NCBI GenBank assembly: GCA_020429465.1
Contig: JAGQLH010000001.1
Location: 1 to 39,285, forward strand
Length of the DNA stretch: 39,285 bases
Direction: 5' to 3'
Source of the DNA: Candidatus Dojkabacteria bacterium
GTDB lineage: Bacteria > Patescibacteriota > Dojkabacteria > B142 > WJKM01
Shown: in pieces, positions 8,018-15,574 of the stretch
Layout of the letters: the number at the start of each line of letters is the position of its first letter
Numbering within the stretch: the first letter of the stretch is position 1
Notes under the pieces: generated by a model
Databases searched by the model: none
The model's input: the letters and a program-made list of their open reading frames with translations, nothing else
Told to the model about the DNA's origin: nothing
Translations under genes and position numbers: made by a program

Positions 8018-8046
8018 ATTATAAAAGAAGAGGTAGGTGAATGCAA
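8018..8046 (-). promoter_or_regulatory. Promoter of the Asn leader / tRNA-Asn / asnS transcript
   Basis: On the minus strand TTGCAT (8046-8041), a 17-bp spacer and a perfect TATAAT (8023-8018). The predicted start point is 8011, the first base of the leader peptide ATG. It sits back to back with the plus-strand promoter at 8051-8079. Confidence 0.75.
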
Positions 8047-8050
8047 ATAT

Positions 8051-8079
8051 TTTTACTTACTATTAATATAGTATATAAT
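8051..8079 (+). promoter_or_regulatory. Predicted promoter of the acylphosphatase-UppS gene
   Basis: TTTTAC (8051-8056), 17 bp, TATAAT (8074-8079). The start point would be near 8086, giving a leader of about 90 bases that has no clear hairpin and no Shine-Dalgarno. The -35 box is weak. Confidence 0.5.
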
Positions 8080-8178
8080 CAGTTCGACTTTTGTAATGTA
8101 GGTGTGAGGATTACGTTACTAGAAGAGATTGGAGATTAGGTTGAGAAAATATCTTTGATATATAAAACAAACTTGCTT

Positions 8179-9285
8179 ATGACAAATAAAACTATAGAAA
8201 TCTCTGTAAAAGGGAGAGTTCAGGGGGTATACTTTCGAAAATCTGCTGCTAATTTTGCTTCCTCTTTGCGATTAACAGGGTATGTTGAAAATTTACCTAA
8301 CGGATCAGTCCATATTGTTGGGCAAGGACCGGAAAGTCATCTTGAAGAGCTTTTAAAATGGTGTCAGAGGGGGTCATTATTTGCTCATGTAGAAGGTATG
8401 AGTTATGAATGGGTTGAATCTGATGAAATTTTCTCGAGTTTTTCTGTTAAAAGAAAAGGCTCGATATTAAAAGATCAAGCTAAGAGTTTTCTCAATCTTG
8501 GAAAAAAGCTGTCGCATGAATTTGGAGTTATAAATAAAGAAACTACAAATATCCCAGAACACGTTGTTATTATCCCTAATGGAAATAGGACCTGGTCTCG
8601 TGAGAAAGGTTTGAAATCGTGGGAAGGGTATTGGCATGTACTTAAGCATAAAGAAAAATTAATTGATGCAGCACGGGATCTCCATATAAAGCACCTTACT
8701 TTCTGGGGATTTTCTACAGAAAATTGGAAACGAAGTGAAGAAGAAATCGATCAGCTCATGAAGGTATTTCATAGCATTGTTGATAAATTTGGACCTCGGT
8801 TTATTAAGGAACAGGTAAGATTTAGACACATTGGGAGAAAGGATCGTCTTCCTGAAGATTTAGTTGAAAAGATTATTGTGCTCGAAGAAAAGACTAAAGA
8901 TTATCAAGACGAATCAGTTAATATTGCATTTGATTATGGTGGTCGAGACGAGATTCTCAGAGTCGTTGATACACTTATTAAATCAGGTAAGACTGAGGTT
9001 ACTGAAGAAGATTTCTCTGAGTTGCTTGATACAGCTGGACTTCCCGATCCTGACCTTATTATTCGAACGGCTGGAGAAAAACGATTGAGTGGCCTCATGC
9101 CATGGCAATCGGTGTATTCAGAATTTTATTCCACAAATGTATACTTCCCGGACTTTGGTGTAGAACACTTACGAGAGGCAATTTTGGACTTCAGTGCTCG
9201 AAAAAGAACATTTGGTGGAGATAAGAATATTCATGCAAAGCAAACATCAAATCATTCTAAGGTTATTCCTAATATTGCAGTATAG
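8179..9285 (+). CDS. Fusion of acylphosphatase and (di-trans,poly-cis)-undecaprenyl diphosphate synthase-like domain
   Basis: A 368-residue protein with two domains. Residues 1-93 are an acylphosphatase: KGRVQGVYFRKSA holds the phosphate-binding Arg20 and GYVENLPNGSVHI the catalytic Asn38. Residues 126 to about 360 are a cis-prenyltransferase (UppS) that elongates isoprenyl diphosphates to the lipid carrier for wall synthesis: FWGFSTENWKRSEEEI, FDYGGRDEI, RTAGEKRLSGLMPWQS and YFPDF are family motifs. The hallmark MDGNGRWA motif reads PNGNRTWS, with Asn134 where the catalytic, Mg-binding Asp belongs. Activity is therefore doubtful unless the lineage has adapted. The ATG at 8179 starts exactly at the acylphosphatase; an in-frame TTG at 8155 is less likely. 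The fusion of these two domains is unfamiliar to me. Confidence 0.85.
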   Translation: MTNKTIEISVKGRVQGVYFRKSAANFASSLRLTGYVENLPNGSVHIVGQGPESHLEELLKWCQRGSLFAHVEGMSYEWVESDEIFSSFSVKRKGSILKDQAKSFLNLGKKLSHEFGVINKETTNIPEHVVIIPNGNRTWSREKGLKSWEGYWHVLKHKEKLIDAARDLHIKHLTFWGFSTENWKRSEEEIDQLMKVFHSIVDKFGPRFIKEQVRFRHIGRKDRLPEDLVEKIIVLEEKTKDYQDESVNIAFDYGGRDEILRVVDTLIKSGKTEVTEEDFSELLDTAGLPDPDLIIRTAGEKRLSGLMPWQSVYSEFYSTNVYFPDFGVEHLREAILDFSARKRTFGGDKNIHAKQTSNHSKVIPNIAV

Positions 9286-9378
9286 AAACTTTGTCGCAAC
9301 TAATACTGTGATATACGGTGACAAGTTTATGGTATTTTGATAAACTTCTGTGTAAGTCTATTTATTACGACTACCTCT

Positions 9379-9894
9379 ATGCCACGTGGTGTACGAATGT
9401 TAATCATAACTGTTGCCTTTATTCTTATTGGATTTCTAGGTATTTCTTTATACATGAGATACACGGATGAAAGTGATGTTGCAGATAACTCTTCCGATTC
9501 TGTAGAAGATTTTTATCTGGTACAAGTAGGTGATAATGAGACAATACTTGAGAATGGTGATAACTCCCTTTCCGAAGGTACAAAGATTCCTCGTGATATT
9601 GATGTTTCTATATTACCAGAGCTACCTATTACATCTGAGTTACTTAATGTTACAGATAGTAAGCAGACCAATATTCGAATAATCCTTCTTGATTATAATG
9701 TGATTAGGGATGCGGCTGCAGTTCGAGAGATGGTAGTTAGTGATCTTACTAAAAAAGATTGGGACAGCATAACGCAGTTAGATGATGGTCGAATTGAAGC
9801 AGTGAAAGGTGATTACGAACTTACTGTGACGGTAAATCAACTTGCTGCTTTGAAATCTCTGGTTAATATGGTGATTACTATTCGTTCTGATTAG
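9379..9894 (+). CDS. Small membrane-anchored exported protein of unknown function
   Basis: 171 residues from ATG 9379. Basic start MPRGVR, one membrane helix at about 7-25 (MLIITVAFILIGFLGISLYM), then an outer domain. The outer part has an acidic linker (DESDVADNSSDSVEDF) and an alpha/beta segment at about 90-171, including IRIILLDYNVIRDAAAVREM. An upstream frame extension (to 9337) would put a second hydrophobic stretch before the helix and is less likely. TATTTATTAC lies 10-20 bases before the ATG and could be a -10 region. I do not recognise the family. Its last 17 bases overlap the end of pth, which converges on it. Confidence 0.65.
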   Translation: MPRGVRMLIITVAFILIGFLGISLYMRYTDESDVADNSSDSVEDFYLVQVGDNETILENGDNSLSEGTKIPRDIDVSILPELPITSELLNVTDSKQTNIRIILLDYNVIRDAAAVREMVVSDLTKKDWDSITQLDDGRIEAVKGDYELTVTVNQLAALKSLVNMVITIRSD

Positions 9895-10441
9895 TAAACA
9901 GTGTTTCTAGTTTGTTCTTGATTTGTGGAAATACAGTGTCAGTTAGTATGGTTTTCTCGCTTGCTGTAAATGTCCCTAGTACATAGTCTCTACCGCTCAT
10001 ATTGTCTTTCATTGCTTGTGTTCTATTCTCTACTCCGATTCTAAATCTTCCAAACAGTATATCATTCATATGTTGTTCAACAGAGATAATTCCGTTATGT
10101 CCCCGTGGGCCCTTTCCTACATGGTACTTCCAATTTCCTAATTCTATATCTAAATCATCATGAATAATCACAATGTTATCACTACTTATTTTGTAAAATT
10201 TCTGAAGTAGATGTACACTCTGACCCGACCTATTCATGAAAGTGGTTGGTTTTGCAAGAACTAATTTAAGATGTTCGTTAATCTTGGTGGTGGAAACTTC
10301 TGCTAAGAACTTACTATCTTCCCCAAAGGGCTCAAGTTTGAGTTCAGATTGAAGATAGTCTAAGCATAGAAAGCCAGCATTGTGGCGTGTATTTGCATAG
10401 TTCTTTCCTATGTTCCCCAATCCGATAAGTAAAAAAATCAT
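9878..10441 (-). CDS. pth: Peptidyl-tRNA hydrolase
   Basis: Pth (187 residues) releases peptides from tRNAs dropped by stalled ribosomes. GLGNIGKNYANTRHNAGF holds the catalytic His20, KPTTFMNRSGQSV the substrate-binding Asn, and IIHDDLDIELG and GPRGHNGI are family signatures. The frame could begin at 10528, but the family N-terminus starts at the ATG at 10441 (MIFLLIGLGN), and the extra upstream codons run through the rpmA terminator hairpin. It follows rplU and rpmA on the same strand, past that terminator, so expression may depend on read-through. The 3' end overlaps the convergent gene. Confidence 0.94.
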   Translation of the reverse strand: MIFLLIGLGNIGKNYANTRHNAGFLCLDYLQSELKLEPFGEDSKFLAEVSTTKINEHLKLVLAKPTTFMNRSGQSVHLLQKFYKISSDNIVIIHDDLDIELGNWKYHVGKGPRGHNGIISVEQHMNDILFGRFRIGVENRTQAMKDNMSGRDYVLGTFTASEKTILTDTVFPQIKNKLETLFTNQNE

Positions 10442-10465
10442 ACTAACACTATTAATATTTGGGAT

Positions 10466-10501
10466 AAAAAAAGACCTTGTACTAGTATCATACAAGGTCT
10501 T
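10466..10501 (-). terminator. Intrinsic terminator after rpmA
   Basis: On the minus strand AAGACCTTGTA, a 9-base loop and TACAAGGTCTT form a perfect 11-bp stem (10501-10471), followed by a run of Ts (10470-10466, extending the TT of the stem). It separates rplU-rpmA from pth. Confidence 0.9.
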
Positions 10502-10532
10502 ATAAGATCTTTCACTAAGATTCCTCACTAAT

Positions 10533-10946
10533 TTACTTCTTATTAGAAGTTGTTTTCTTTTTAGCTGCAGGCTTCTTTGTTGTTTTCTTAGTCTCAGTAG
10601 TTTTTTTCGCAGTAGATTTCGTAGTTGTTTTCTTAGCCTGTTTTACCGTGGATTTTTTCTTTTTTACTGGTTTTTCAAGATCTTCAGGAAGAAGGATATC
10701 AATACATTTTTGACCTCGTTTATAGCCAGTCATTTCTCGATATCTAACTATTCCTGTTACTTTTGCAAATATTGTGTGATCTTTTCCAATACCTGCATTC
10801 TTTCCTGGGTGGAATTTAGTTCCTAATTGTCTAACAATTATTTCACCTGCGTTTACAGTTTGTCCACCATAGCGTTTAACACCTCTGCGTTTTCCTGCTA
10901 CATTAACTGTTCGTTTTGCGGATCCTTGGGATTTATGTTTAGCCAC
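10533..10946 (-). CDS. rpmA: 50S ribosomal protein L27 with lysine-rich C-terminal tail
   Basis: L27 lies near the peptidyl transferase centre. The first 90 residues are a normal L27 (MAKHKSQGSAKRTVNVAGKR, GGQTVNAGEIIVRQLGTKFH, GIGKDHTIFAKVTGIVRY). There is no Firmicutes-type N-terminal propeptide. After about residue 92 comes a tail of some 45 residues made almost only of K, T, A and P. The start is GTG at 10946. It lies 11 bases after rplU in the usual rplU-rpmA order and is followed by a strong terminator. The tail is unusual and mirrors one on L21. Confidence 0.95.
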   Translation of the reverse strand: MAKHKSQGSAKRTVNVAGKRRGVKRYGGQTVNAGEIIVRQLGTKFHPGKNAGIGKDHTIFAKVTGIVRYREMTGYKRGQKCIDILLPEDLEKPVKKKKSTVKQAKKTTTKSTAKKTTETKKTTKKPAAKKKTTSNKK

Positions 10947-10957
10947 TGGTTACAATC

Positions 10958-11392
10958 TTAATAGGTTATATTGGTTACTTTTAGTTTTGTGAGTTGTGCT
11001 CTGTGTCCTACAGTTCGTCGGTATCTTGATTTTGCTTTGAATGTTTTTGTATGAACTTTCTTTCCCTTGAATTGTTCGAGGACTTCTACTTCAACCATTG
11101 CCTTATCGATTGTTGGTTTCCCAATCACTGTTTTTCCATCTGTATGAGTGAGAAGTACTTTATCGAATTTGATTTTCTTTCCAGGTTCTCCATCAATTTT
11201 TTTTACAACAATAATATCTCCTTTTGATACTCGTTCTTGAGAATTTTTGATATCAACGACTACAAAACCATCTGAATTCTTTGTAGTAGTTTTTTTTGCT
11301 ACTGGAGCCTTTTTAGCTGTTTTTGCAGTATCTTTTGCAGTAGTTTTTTTCGAACTAGCTTTTGATGCTGTCTTTTTTTCTGCGTTTGCCAT
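10958..11392 (-). CDS. rplU: 50S ribosomal protein L21 with lysine/alanine/threonine-rich N-terminal extension
   Basis: L21 binds 23S rRNA. Residues 43-144 are the L21 fold (RVSKGDIIVVKKIDGEPGKK, KFDKVLL, then YRRTVGHRAQLTKLKVTNI). The usual N-terminal YAVIKTGGKQYRV is changed to FVVVDIKNSQERV. It is preceded by about 42 residues of K, A, T and S (MANAEKKTASKASSKKTTAK and on), which ordinary L21 lacks. It leads the rplU-rpmA operon from a good promoter. Such basic tails resemble histone-H1-like low-complexity tails and may bind rRNA. Confidence 0.93.
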   Translation of the reverse strand: MANAEKKTASKASSKKTTAKDTAKTAKKAPVAKKTTTKNSDGFVVVDIKNSQERVSKGDIIVVKKIDGEPGKKIKFDKVLLTHTDGKTVIGKPTIDKAMVEVEVLEQFKGKKVHTKTFKAKSRYRRTVGHRAQLTKLKVTNITY

Positions 11393-11487
11393 GTTTCTGA
11401 AATATGTATGTAAACAAAATGTACGCTTAAACCCTTTTTAAAACTGGACATAGCTGTATGCACAGCAAAGGACGGATAAGCTTTGTA

Positions 11488-11516
11488 ATTATACTAGGTT
11501 TAGCGATTTTGAGCAA
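11488..11516 (-). promoter_or_regulatory. Promoter of rplU-rpmA
   Basis: Minus strand TTGCTC (11516-11511), 17 bp, TATAAT (11493-11488). The start near 11481 gives a leader of about 88 bases with a small hairpin GCTGT-GCAT-ACAGC. The leader may carry autoregulation by L21, but nothing specific is recognised. Confidence 0.7.
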
Positions 11517-11622
11517 CTTGATATTTTTAACTCGAAAGTTAACTTTTATGATAAGTGGTTCTTGGTGTTCATGAAAATGATTCATTAATCTTAAGATACT
11601 GATTGCATCGAGTGTAGCCTGG

Positions 11623-11628
11623 TATAAT
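11623..11628 (+). promoter_or_regulatory. Extended -10 promoter of the lipoprotein gene
   Basis: TGGTATAAT (TATAAT at 11623-11628) is an extended -10 element. A TTGCAT lies upstream at only 14 bp spacing. The start would be near 11634, about 20 bases before the ATG at 11654. Confidence 0.55.
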
Positions 11629-11653
11629 GATATCTTAAATTACTCAGTAAATT

Positions 11654-12580
11654 ATGGAGCTACCACCATTATTGCGACATAGAAAAAGCATTATATGGAC
11701 ATCATTGCTATTACTTCTCTTAATTGGTTGTAGTCCAAAGTCTAAGCCTGACGGTTCAGATGCAACACCAGACCCAGTTATTTCACCACTGCAGACTGCT
11801 GTGGCGAATGGAGCGGATCTAGGACCGCCATTATTTACTCCTAATCAAGGAGATACTCCTTTGGGGTATCTGCCCGATGAATTTTCTCCTGATGACCCAG
11901 TTGAAGTTGCTGCTAACATAGCAAATCATAGGCTTATGCTTATTGAGCCAAGTGCACTTGAATCAAATTATAATAAATTTGATCCCATGTTCTTGGAAAT
12001 TATAAGAGGAGCTGCATTGACTTTTATGTTTGATCAAAGTGATGCTATTTCAGTTTCAGCAAGTGAAATAAGAGGAGGACCAATATATGAAATAGTAACT
12101 GGAGACACTGATGATTCTTCTGATTTACCTGTTTTGACCTGGCAACGAAAGGTACTTTCAAATCAGGAGGTTACGAATATTCCCCAAATTGTGGAAGAAG
12201 TTCAGATAACATATGGAACGAATTGGGATTTTGATCTGGAAATTGATGAATGGGAAATTTTACCTGGATTCTCAGAAAATTCAGATATATTGCATGTTAC
12301 CATTGAAACATTCTCAGATGATTCAGACTCCCCAACTGCACAACTAATAGCAGATTCTTTAGCTCAAATGTCTCAACATATTTTTGATGATAATCAAACT
12401 AGTGCTGTTTCTGTGGTTATTGAAATAAGAGGGATGGAAGGGAATAATCAAAGTGTAATGATAGAGGCATTTGAAAGATTGGCTAGAGCAAAATTTTACT
12501 ATTCTGGAACGTTGTTGGAAGGAGATTTATATGAGGAATATGCATTAGCAGCATTTCAAATTGAAAATCCTAATAGATAA
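11654..12580 (+). CDS. Lipoprotein of unknown function
   Basis: 308 residues. Basic RHRK at 8-11, hydrophobic core of mainly Leu, and a lipobox LIGC with Cys26, so it should be cut by signal peptidase II and lipid-anchored. After a Pro/Asp/Ser linker comes a mixed alpha/beta domain from about residue 75. It contains MFDQSDAISVSASEIRG and a later, similar-looking HIFDDNQTSAVSVVIEIRG, suggesting an internal repeat (about 95-185 and 205-305). I do not recognise the fold. It ends directly against the rodA stop with no bases between them. A Lit-like protein at 190-906 could act on it (inference). Confidence 0.75.
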   Translation: MELPPLLRHRKSIIWTSLLLLLLIGCSPKSKPDGSDATPDPVISPLQTAVANGADLGPPLFTPNQGDTPLGYLPDEFSPDDPVEVAANIANHRLMLIEPSALESNYNKFDPMFLEIIRGAALTFMFDQSDAISVSASEIRGGPIYEIVTGDTDDSSDLPVLTWQRKVLSNQEVTNIPQIVEEVQITYGTNWDFDLEIDEWEILPGFSENSDILHVTIETFSDDSDSPTAQLIADSLAQMSQHIFDDNQTSAVSVVIEIRGMEGNNQSVMIEAFERLARAKFYYSGTLLEGDLYEEYALAAFQIENPNR

Positions 12581-13987
12581 TTAGCCCAATCGTACTACAT
12601 CTTCTGTTTCAATTTCGTATTTACGGATATTTTGTACAAGTCCTAATGCAATTAATGTTACAAGAATAGAGCTTCCTCCATAACTTACCAAAGGAAGTGG
12701 GATTCCAGTTACGGGCATTATTCCTAAGTTCATCCCTACATTAATTATAATATGTGTTAATAACATGCTGCCAACACCGTAGCAGATATATTTCCCATAG
12801 CTATCGGAAGTTTGCAAGCCAAGCAAATAAACACGATATGGGAGTAATAGTAGGACTATAAGAAGTGCTATGCTTCCTGTAAAGCCAAATTGTTCAGCAA
12901 ATGCTGCAAAAATAAAATCAGTGTGGGCGAACGGAAGAATGTGATGATTACTCTGTGTTCCTTGAAGGAATCCCTTTCCAAATACCCTCCCAGATCCAAT
13001 TGCTATTTGAGATTGTCGAACTTGCCACCCTGCTCCTTGGGGGTCACTCATGGGATTGAGGAATGTCTCTATACGAGTTTTCTGGTATGGTGCAAGTACT
13101 TCGTTCCAGGTATAGTTTGCGATTGGAATACTAACAAAACCAATTAAAAGAGCTAGTAATAATAGTACAATCCTCGGGCGTAGAGTTTTTCCGATTAGAA
13201 AAGTACCTAATAAAGTCACAGTTACACCAGTGATTTTTAAAATGAGAGAACTATTTAGATCTAGTAATAGGAATGTAGCTATACCAATAGTAAGTAATAA
13301 TCCGAATGCAAACAGCTCCTTTTTATTGGGATAGAAAAGCAAAGATAGTGAGGCCCAGATGATAAGAGAAATAAGTGTATTTCCCAAGGAGGGCTGTATA
13401 AATATTAGAGCTAGAAATGGACTGATTACTACTATACTAATAAAGATTTTTATGATTCCATCAGAAGTGTTAAATAACTGTGGCGAAAGTTTATGAGATT
13501 TTTGAGGTTGGGATGTCTGAGTAGATGTCCAAGGACCAAGTGTATTTTCTGTGTGAGCTATTTCAATTTTCTTCCAGTTTTCTTTACATCCAAGAACAAA
13601 GATGGCACTCGAAAAAAGGATTATTCCTATCTTTGCATATTCAGCGGGCTGAATATTTACTGGCCCAATACTAATCCATCTATTTGTGCTTGCTATTTCT
13701 GGAGTGAACCACTTCACATAAACAAGGAGGCACAATAGGGTTATGTATAGAGGGATAAGGACTTTATGTTCCTTAAGCCAGTGAAAATCAAAGAATGACA
13801 TAGAGAGATATACAATTATGCCTAGTACTAGCAATAGTAATTGTTTCGAAAATAAGCCTTGTCCTTGTAATACGTTAGTTGCAGTGTATGTAGTGCTATA
13901 GATTGTAGCAGTACCTATAATGAGCAATACAATCGTAAGAATCGTTATTATCCAGTCATGGTTTTTGAAGAGGGATTTTGTGAACAT
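12581..13987 (-). CDS. rodA: Rod shape-determining protein RodA (SEDS peptidoglycan glycosyltransferase)
   Basis: RodA (468 residues) polymerises lipid II during cell elongation together with a class B PBP. It has about ten membrane helices and the SEDS motifs: QPAEYAKIGIIL, the loop LPFAHTDFIFAAFAEQFGF, and GIMPVTGIPLPLVSYGGSS near the C-terminus. HTDFIF favours RodA over FtsW. A hydrophilic insertion of about 40 residues (about 134-175) lies between early helices and is longer than usual. No mreB or PBP2 gene is in the window. The start ATG is 60 bases from the divergent nth start. Confidence 0.9.
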   Translation of the reverse strand: MFTKSLFKNHDWIITILTIVLLIIGTATIYSTTYTATNVLQGQGLFSKQLLLLVLGIIVYLSMSFFDFHWLKEHKVLIPLYITLLCLLVYVKWFTPEIASTNRWISIGPVNIQPAEYAKIGIILFSSAIFVLGCKENWKKIEIAHTENTLGPWTSTQTSQPQKSHKLSPQLFNTSDGIIKIFISIVVISPFLALIFIQPSLGNTLISLIIWASLSLLFYPNKKELFAFGLLLTIGIATFLLLDLNSSLILKITGVTVTLLGTFLIGKTLRPRIVLLLLALLIGFVSIPIANYTWNEVLAPYQKTRIETFLNPMSDPQGAGWQVRQSQIAIGSGRVFGKGFLQGTQSNHHILPFAHTDFIFAAFAEQFGFTGSIALLIVLLLLPYRVYLLGLQTSDSYGKYICYGVGSMLLTHIIINVGMNLGIMPVTGIPLPLVSYGGSSILVTLIALGLVQNIRKYEIETEDVVRLG

Positions 13988-14036
13988 AGTATTTAAATAA
14001 GTAATGCCATAAGTCGCGGCTTATTTCTGTGTTTAG

Positions 14037-14042
14037 TATAAT
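14037..14042 (+). promoter_or_regulatory. -10 box of nth; predicted leaderless transcript
   Basis: TATAAT ends 5 bases before the nth ATG (14048). With usual -10 to start spacing the transcript begins on the start codon. No good -35 box is visible. Confidence 0.6.
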
Positions 14043-14047
14043 CAACT

Positions 14048-14674
14048 ATGAATAAGTCAAAAAGAAAAAAACGAGCGAGCGATATTATAGTACAGTTACG
14101 AAAACGGTATCCATCGGTCTCCCCTCCTCTCAATCATTCATCTGCTTTTGAATTATTGATTGCAGTGATTTTATCTGCTCAATGTACTGACGCTCGTGTA
14201 AATCTTGTTACTCCAGAGCTTTTTAACTATTATAATACACCTGAAAAACTTGCATATGCAGATTTGAATCATGTTAAGGAATTAATCAGAAGTACTGGAT
14301 TTTATAATAATAAATCAAAAAATATTGTGGGGGCGGCTAGGAAAATAGTGGAAGAATTTGATGGTAAAGTTCCGGATACTATGGGGGATCTATTGACGTT
14401 ACCAGGTGTTGCTCGTAAAACTGCAAATGTGGTGCTCGGCCAATGGTTTGGTACTCAAGAAGGGATAGCAGTTGATACGCATATTATTCGTTTATCACAG
14501 CTACTTGGGTTGACTAACCATAGTGATCCTAAAAAAATCGAACAAGATCTGATAGAATTAGTACCGCAAGAAGATTGGACCTACTTTAGTCTTGCATTAA
14601 TTATGTATGGTAGAGAATTTTGTCCTTCAAAGAAACATGACTATACACAGTGCTTTTTGGGTGGTCATGAATAA
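14048..14674 (+). CDS. nth: Endonuclease III (DNA glycosylase/AP lyase), with degraded Fe-S site
   Basis: Nth (208 residues) removes oxidised pyrimidines in base excision repair. ILSAQCTDARVN, the helix-hairpin-helix LPGVARKTANVVLG with catalytic Lys124, and VDTHIIRLS with Asp143 are all intact. The C-terminal 4Fe-4S loop, normally C-x6-C-x2-C-x5-C, is reduced: Cys192 and Cys202 remain, Tyr199 takes the place of the second Cys, and the protein stops at FLGGHE before the fourth. It therefore probably lacks the cluster. truB starts 30 bases later on the same strand and is probably co-transcribed. Confidence 0.9.
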   Translation: MNKSKRKKRASDIIVQLRKRYPSVSPPLNHSSAFELLIAVILSAQCTDARVNLVTPELFNYYNTPEKLAYADLNHVKELIRSTGFYNNKSKNIVGAARKIVEEFDGKVPDTMGDLLTLPGVARKTANVVLGQWFGTQEGIAVDTHIIRLSQLLGLTNHSDPKKIEQDLIELVPQEDWTYFSLALIMYGREFCPSKKHDYTQCFLGGHE

Positions 14675-14704
14675 TTTTTAATTTATGAAAGTGATAGAAA
14701 ACTT

Positions 14705-15562
14705 ATGATCAAAGATCTTAGTTTCGACCTGTTTGATGTAGTTAATAAAGTAACAACAGATAAGTTTGGAAGAGTATCTGCGTTTCTTGCTATTAACAAG
14801 CCTATTGGTATTACATCTCATGATATTGTTGATAAGGTTCGAAAAAAATTAGGAACAAAAAAAGTGGGGCACGCGGGTGCACTTGATCCGTTTGCTTCGG
14901 GGGTAGTTCTCACTTTAGTAGGGAAAAGATATACGCGATTGGCAGAAGATCTTATTAAATTGGATAAGCGGTATAGAGCTGATGTACTTTTTGGGGTAAC
15001 TACAGATACGCTTGATGTAGAGGGATATGTTACGCAGGTTTCTGATACATCTGTATTTGATTTTGATCGAGTTCCAAAGGTCCTAAAGTCATTTGAGGGA
15101 ACGTATGAGCAATTTGTTCCAGTATTCAGTTCGGTAAAGGTACAGGGGAATAAACTTCGAGTATTGGCACGAAAATCATCACACTTTGAATTTTTCGCTC
15201 AGGAGGGTGAAAAGTGGGTACGCTTTTTCATGGGGAATCAAGAGGATGGATCAGCCAAAATAGTAGAATTGCCATTACCGCACAAACCAGTCAAAATCTC
15301 TGATGTTTCATGTAGTGATAAGGCTACAGTTTCTTTTGATTCTTTAACAGGAGTGTTTACCAAAACAGAAACGGAAATTCCTAATACAAACGCATTGCCT
15401 CGAGCAACTGTAGAATTTGACTGTTCTAAGGGAACGTATGTTAGACAATTCGCTTATGATCTTGCCCAGGAATTAGATCAGGTAGGGATGTTAATTGGGT
15501 TAGAACGGACTCGAGTTGGTGCAATTGGTATTGATCAATGTATTGACATTGAAAGTCTGTAA
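14705..15562 (+). CDS. truB: tRNA pseudouridine(55) synthase
   Basis: TruB (285 residues) makes pseudouridine 55 in the T-loop of tRNAs. AINKPIGITSHDIVDKVRK is the family's N-terminal motif and GHAGALDPFASGVV carries the catalytic Asp61. The RYRADVLFGVTTDTLD and GTYVRQFAYDLAQEL segments are typical. About 25 extra residues precede the domain, and a less conserved insertion lies at about 145-235. It ends 12 bases from the convergent lamin-tail gene with no visible terminator between. Confidence 0.93.
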   Translation: MIKDLSFDLFDVVNKVTTDKFGRVSAFLAINKPIGITSHDIVDKVRKKLGTKKVGHAGALDPFASGVVLTLVGKRYTRLAEDLIKLDKRYRADVLFGVTTDTLDVEGYVTQVSDTSVFDFDRVPKVLKSFEGTYEQFVPVFSSVKVQGNKLRVLARKSSHFEFFAQEGEKWVRFFMGNQEDGSAKIVELPLPHKPVKISDVSCSDKATVSFDSLTGVFTKTETEIPNTNALPRATVEFDCSKGTYVRQFAYDLAQELDQVGMLIGLERTRVGAIGIDQCIDIESL

Positions 15563-15574
15563 GGATATTTTCTA

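Noticed and set aside
10442..10528. N-terminal extension of pth
   Set aside because: It would translate the rpmA terminator hairpin; the family starts at MIFLLIGLGN.
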